From the NCBI GenBank assembly GCA_913057725.1, contig CAJXOS010000042.1:1-43967 (forward strand): a DNA stretch of 43,967 nucleotides, given 5' to 3'. The position numbers were made by a program, and so were the translations under genes. Below are positions 42,430-43,967 of this stretch, one piece after another. This DNA comes from an uncultured Lewinella sp. (GTDB lineage: Bacteria > Bacteroidota > Bacteroidia > Chitinophagales > Saprospiraceae). The notes under the pieces are model-generated. The model was not told where the DNA came from, ran no database searches, and saw nothing but the letters and a program-made list of their open reading frames with translations. Position 1 is the first letter of the stretch. Every line of letters starts with the position of its first letter.

Positions 42430-43967
42430 ATGGCTGATCACAAGATAATTTTCTCCATGGAGGGGGTTTCCAAATCCTTTTCCTCCGGCAAAAAAGTACT
42501 TAACAACATTTGGCTAAGCTTCTTCTACGGTGCCAAGATCGGTGTACTCGGTCTAAACGGTGCGGGTAAGTCGACTTTGCTGAAAATCATCGCTGGCCGC
42601 GACCCCAACTACCAGGGCAACATCAGTTTTGATGGCGATTATAAGATCGGCATGCTAGATCAGGAGCCAGAGCTAGATGAAAGTAAAACCGTACGCGAGA
42701 TAGTCGAAGAAGGCGTACAGGATGTGGTGGATCTTTTGAAAGAATACGAGGAGATCAACCTGAAGTTTGCGGAGCCAATGAGCGACGATGAGATGAACAA
42801 ACTCATCGAAAAGCAAGGTGAGCTAACAGAGAAGCTTGATCACCTTAATGCCTGGGAATTGGATAACCGTGTGAATACCGCATTGGAGTCATTGCGTTGT
42901 CCACCAGATGATGCCGAGGTGAAGGTACTTTCTGGTGGTGAGCGCCGCCGGGTAGCCCTTGCTCGACTAATCCTCAGCAACCCAGACATTCTGCTACTGG
43001 ACGAGCCTACCAACCACTTGGATGCTGAATCTGTGCACTGGTTAGAGCAGTTCTTGCAGAACTTCCCAGGAACAGTTATTGCCGTGACGCACGACCGTTA
43101 CTTCCTGGACAATGTAGCAGGTTGGATCCTCGAGCTTGACCGTGGTGAAGGTATTCCATGGGAAGGCAACTACTCTTCTTGGTTGGAGCAGAAGGCCAAT
43201 CGCCTAGCACAAGAAGAAAAAACAGAGAGTAAGCGTCGTAAGACTTTGGAGCGAGAGCTGGAGTGGATTCGCATGGCACCAAAGGCAAAACAATCTAAAG
43301 GTAAAGCTCGTCTGAATGCCTATGACAAGCTAGCCTCTCAAGAAGTAAAAGAGCGTGAGTCTAAGCTGGAAATCTACATTCCACCAGGTCAGCGTTTAGG
43401 TGATGTGGTAATCGATGTAGACGATGTGAGCAAGAGCTTCGGAGACCGCGTATTGTTCGAAAACCTGAGCTTTAGCATTCCGAAGAATGCTATTGTGGGA
43501 ATTATCGGGCCAAACGGTGTAGGTAAGAGTACCCTATTCCGGATGATCATGGGTGAGCAAACACCAGATAACGGTGGCATTACTAAGGGTGACACCGTAC
43601 AACTCTCCTATGTAGACCAAAGCCACCAAGAATTACAAGACGGAGAAAAGACCGTATACGATGTAATTTCGGGCGGTAATGATTTTATCGAAATCGGAAA
43701 TACTTCGGTGAACGCACGGGCCTACCTAAGCCGTTTCAACTTTGGCGGTAGCGACCAACAGAAGAAAGTAGGTGTGCTTTCTGGTGGTGAACGCAATCGT
43801 CTGCACTTGGCCATGACCCTGCGCGAAGGAGGTAATGTACTACTACTGGATGAGCCTACGAACGATATTGATGTGAATACACTCCGCGCCTTGGAGGATG
43901 CGCTAGATAACTTCGCAGGTTGCGTACTAGTCATCTCGCACGACCGCTGGTTTATCGACCGCCTGGC
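42430..43967 (+). CDS. ettA: Energy-dependent translational throttle protein EttA, 3' end cut by the window edge
   Basis: The reading frame opens at ATG 42430 and runs off the right edge with about 512 codons present; full EttA is about 555-560 residues. Two ABC ATPase domains are seen: P-loops GLNGAGKST (41-49) and GPNGVGKST (about 360-368), signatures [10 protein letters not shown] and [10 protein letters not shown], Walker [12 protein letters not shown] and [11 protein letters not shown]. Between them is the EttA-type linker with [20 protein letters not shown]. There are no membrane segments, as expected for the ABC-F family. EttA binds the ribosomal E site and gates the first translation steps according to energy state. 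No frameshift was seen. Confidence 0.95.
   Translation, partial: MADHKIIFSMEGVSKSFSSGKKVLNNIWLSFFYGAKIGVLGLNGAGKSTLLKIIAGRDPNYQGNISFDGDYKIGMLDQEPELDESKTVREIVEEGVQDVVDLLKEYEEINLKFAEPMSDDEMNKLIEKQGELTEKLDHLNAWELDNRVNTALESLRCPPDDAEVKVLSGGERRRVALARLILSNPDILLLDEPTNHLDAESVHWLEQFLQNFPGTVIAVTHDRYFLDNVAGWILELDRGEGIPWEGNYSSWLEQKANRLAQEEKTESKRRKTLERELEWIRMAPKAKQSKGKARLNAYDKLASQEVKERESKLEIYIPPGQRLGDVVIDVDDVSKSFGDRVLFENLSFSIPKNAIVGIIGPNGVGKSTLFRMIMGEQTPDNGGITKGDTVQLSYVDQSHQELQDGEKTVYDVISGGNDFIEIGNTSVNARAYLSRFNFGGSDQQKKVGVLSGGERNRLHLAMTLREGGNVLLLDEPTNDIDVNTLRALEDALDNFAGCVLVISHDRWFIDRL

Overview
The window looks like chromosomal DNA of a Bacteroidota bacterium, most likely a Lewinella-like member of the Saprospiria. 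Evidence: two secreted proteins end in type IX secretion (T9SS) sorting domains with a YPNP motif; there is an Omp28-related protein; start codons lack Shine-Dalgarno sequences; several promoter candidates match the Bacteroidota -7 element TAnnTTTG; and large caspase-STAND proteins are known to be abundant in such filamentous or multicellular bacteria. The genus is an inference. I see no rRNA, tRNA, CRISPR array or insertion sequence, and no gene-free stretch longer than 300 bases.

Layout. 1-2784: a 32-bp perfect palindrome, a two-subunit molybdenum hydroxylase of the isoquinoline 1-oxidoreductase type (2Fe-2S subunit and Tat-exported Mo subunit), and a strong terminator. 2897-17658: the accessory core. 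It holds one stand-alone caspase-like protease, then three large paralogues. Each paralogue is a caspase domain, an nSTAND1-type P-loop NTPase, one membrane segment and a different C-terminal module: beta-propeller plus SH3b, coiled coil plus WD40, or WG repeat plus two DM9 lectin-like repeats. A zinc-dipeptidase-like gene (M19) sits on the opposite strand between the second and third. 17670-23382: an FAD/NAD oxidoreductase, two T9SS-exported proteins and a MacB/FtsX-type permease with a well-formed promoter. 23430-24012: a small AT-rich gene flanked by a partial direct repeat of a neighbour's 3' end. 24000-28171 (minus strand): a 4-TM protein, an ECF sigma factor, a GH13_18 sugar phosphorylase, and 4-hydroxyphenylpyruvate dioxygenase. 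28379-37572: a secreted carboxypeptidase-regulatory-like protein, rnhB, a probable surface lipoprotein, an eight-TM ABC permease with a GNAT acetyltransferase, a PD-(D/E)xK-like nuclease coupled to an ATP-grasp protein, and two small proteins. 37795-43967: recO, an alpha/beta hydrolase, sucA and the start of ettA.

How the genes may work together. The best candidate for an undescribed system is 2897-17658. The three large proteins keep the same N-terminal engine (caspase protease controlled by a STAND ATPase) but differ completely after the membrane segment. All three have a strongly basic patch just before that segment, so the positive-inside rule puts the protease and ATPase in the cytoplasm and the variable domains outside it. 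This would be a set of membrane receptors that convert different envelope or surface cues, possibly including sugars, into intracellular proteolysis. The stand-alone caspase upstream could be a downstream protease in the same pathway. The domain order is read from sequence; the signalling and defence or cell-death role is inference. The remaining genes are ordinary metabolic, repair, translation and envelope functions.
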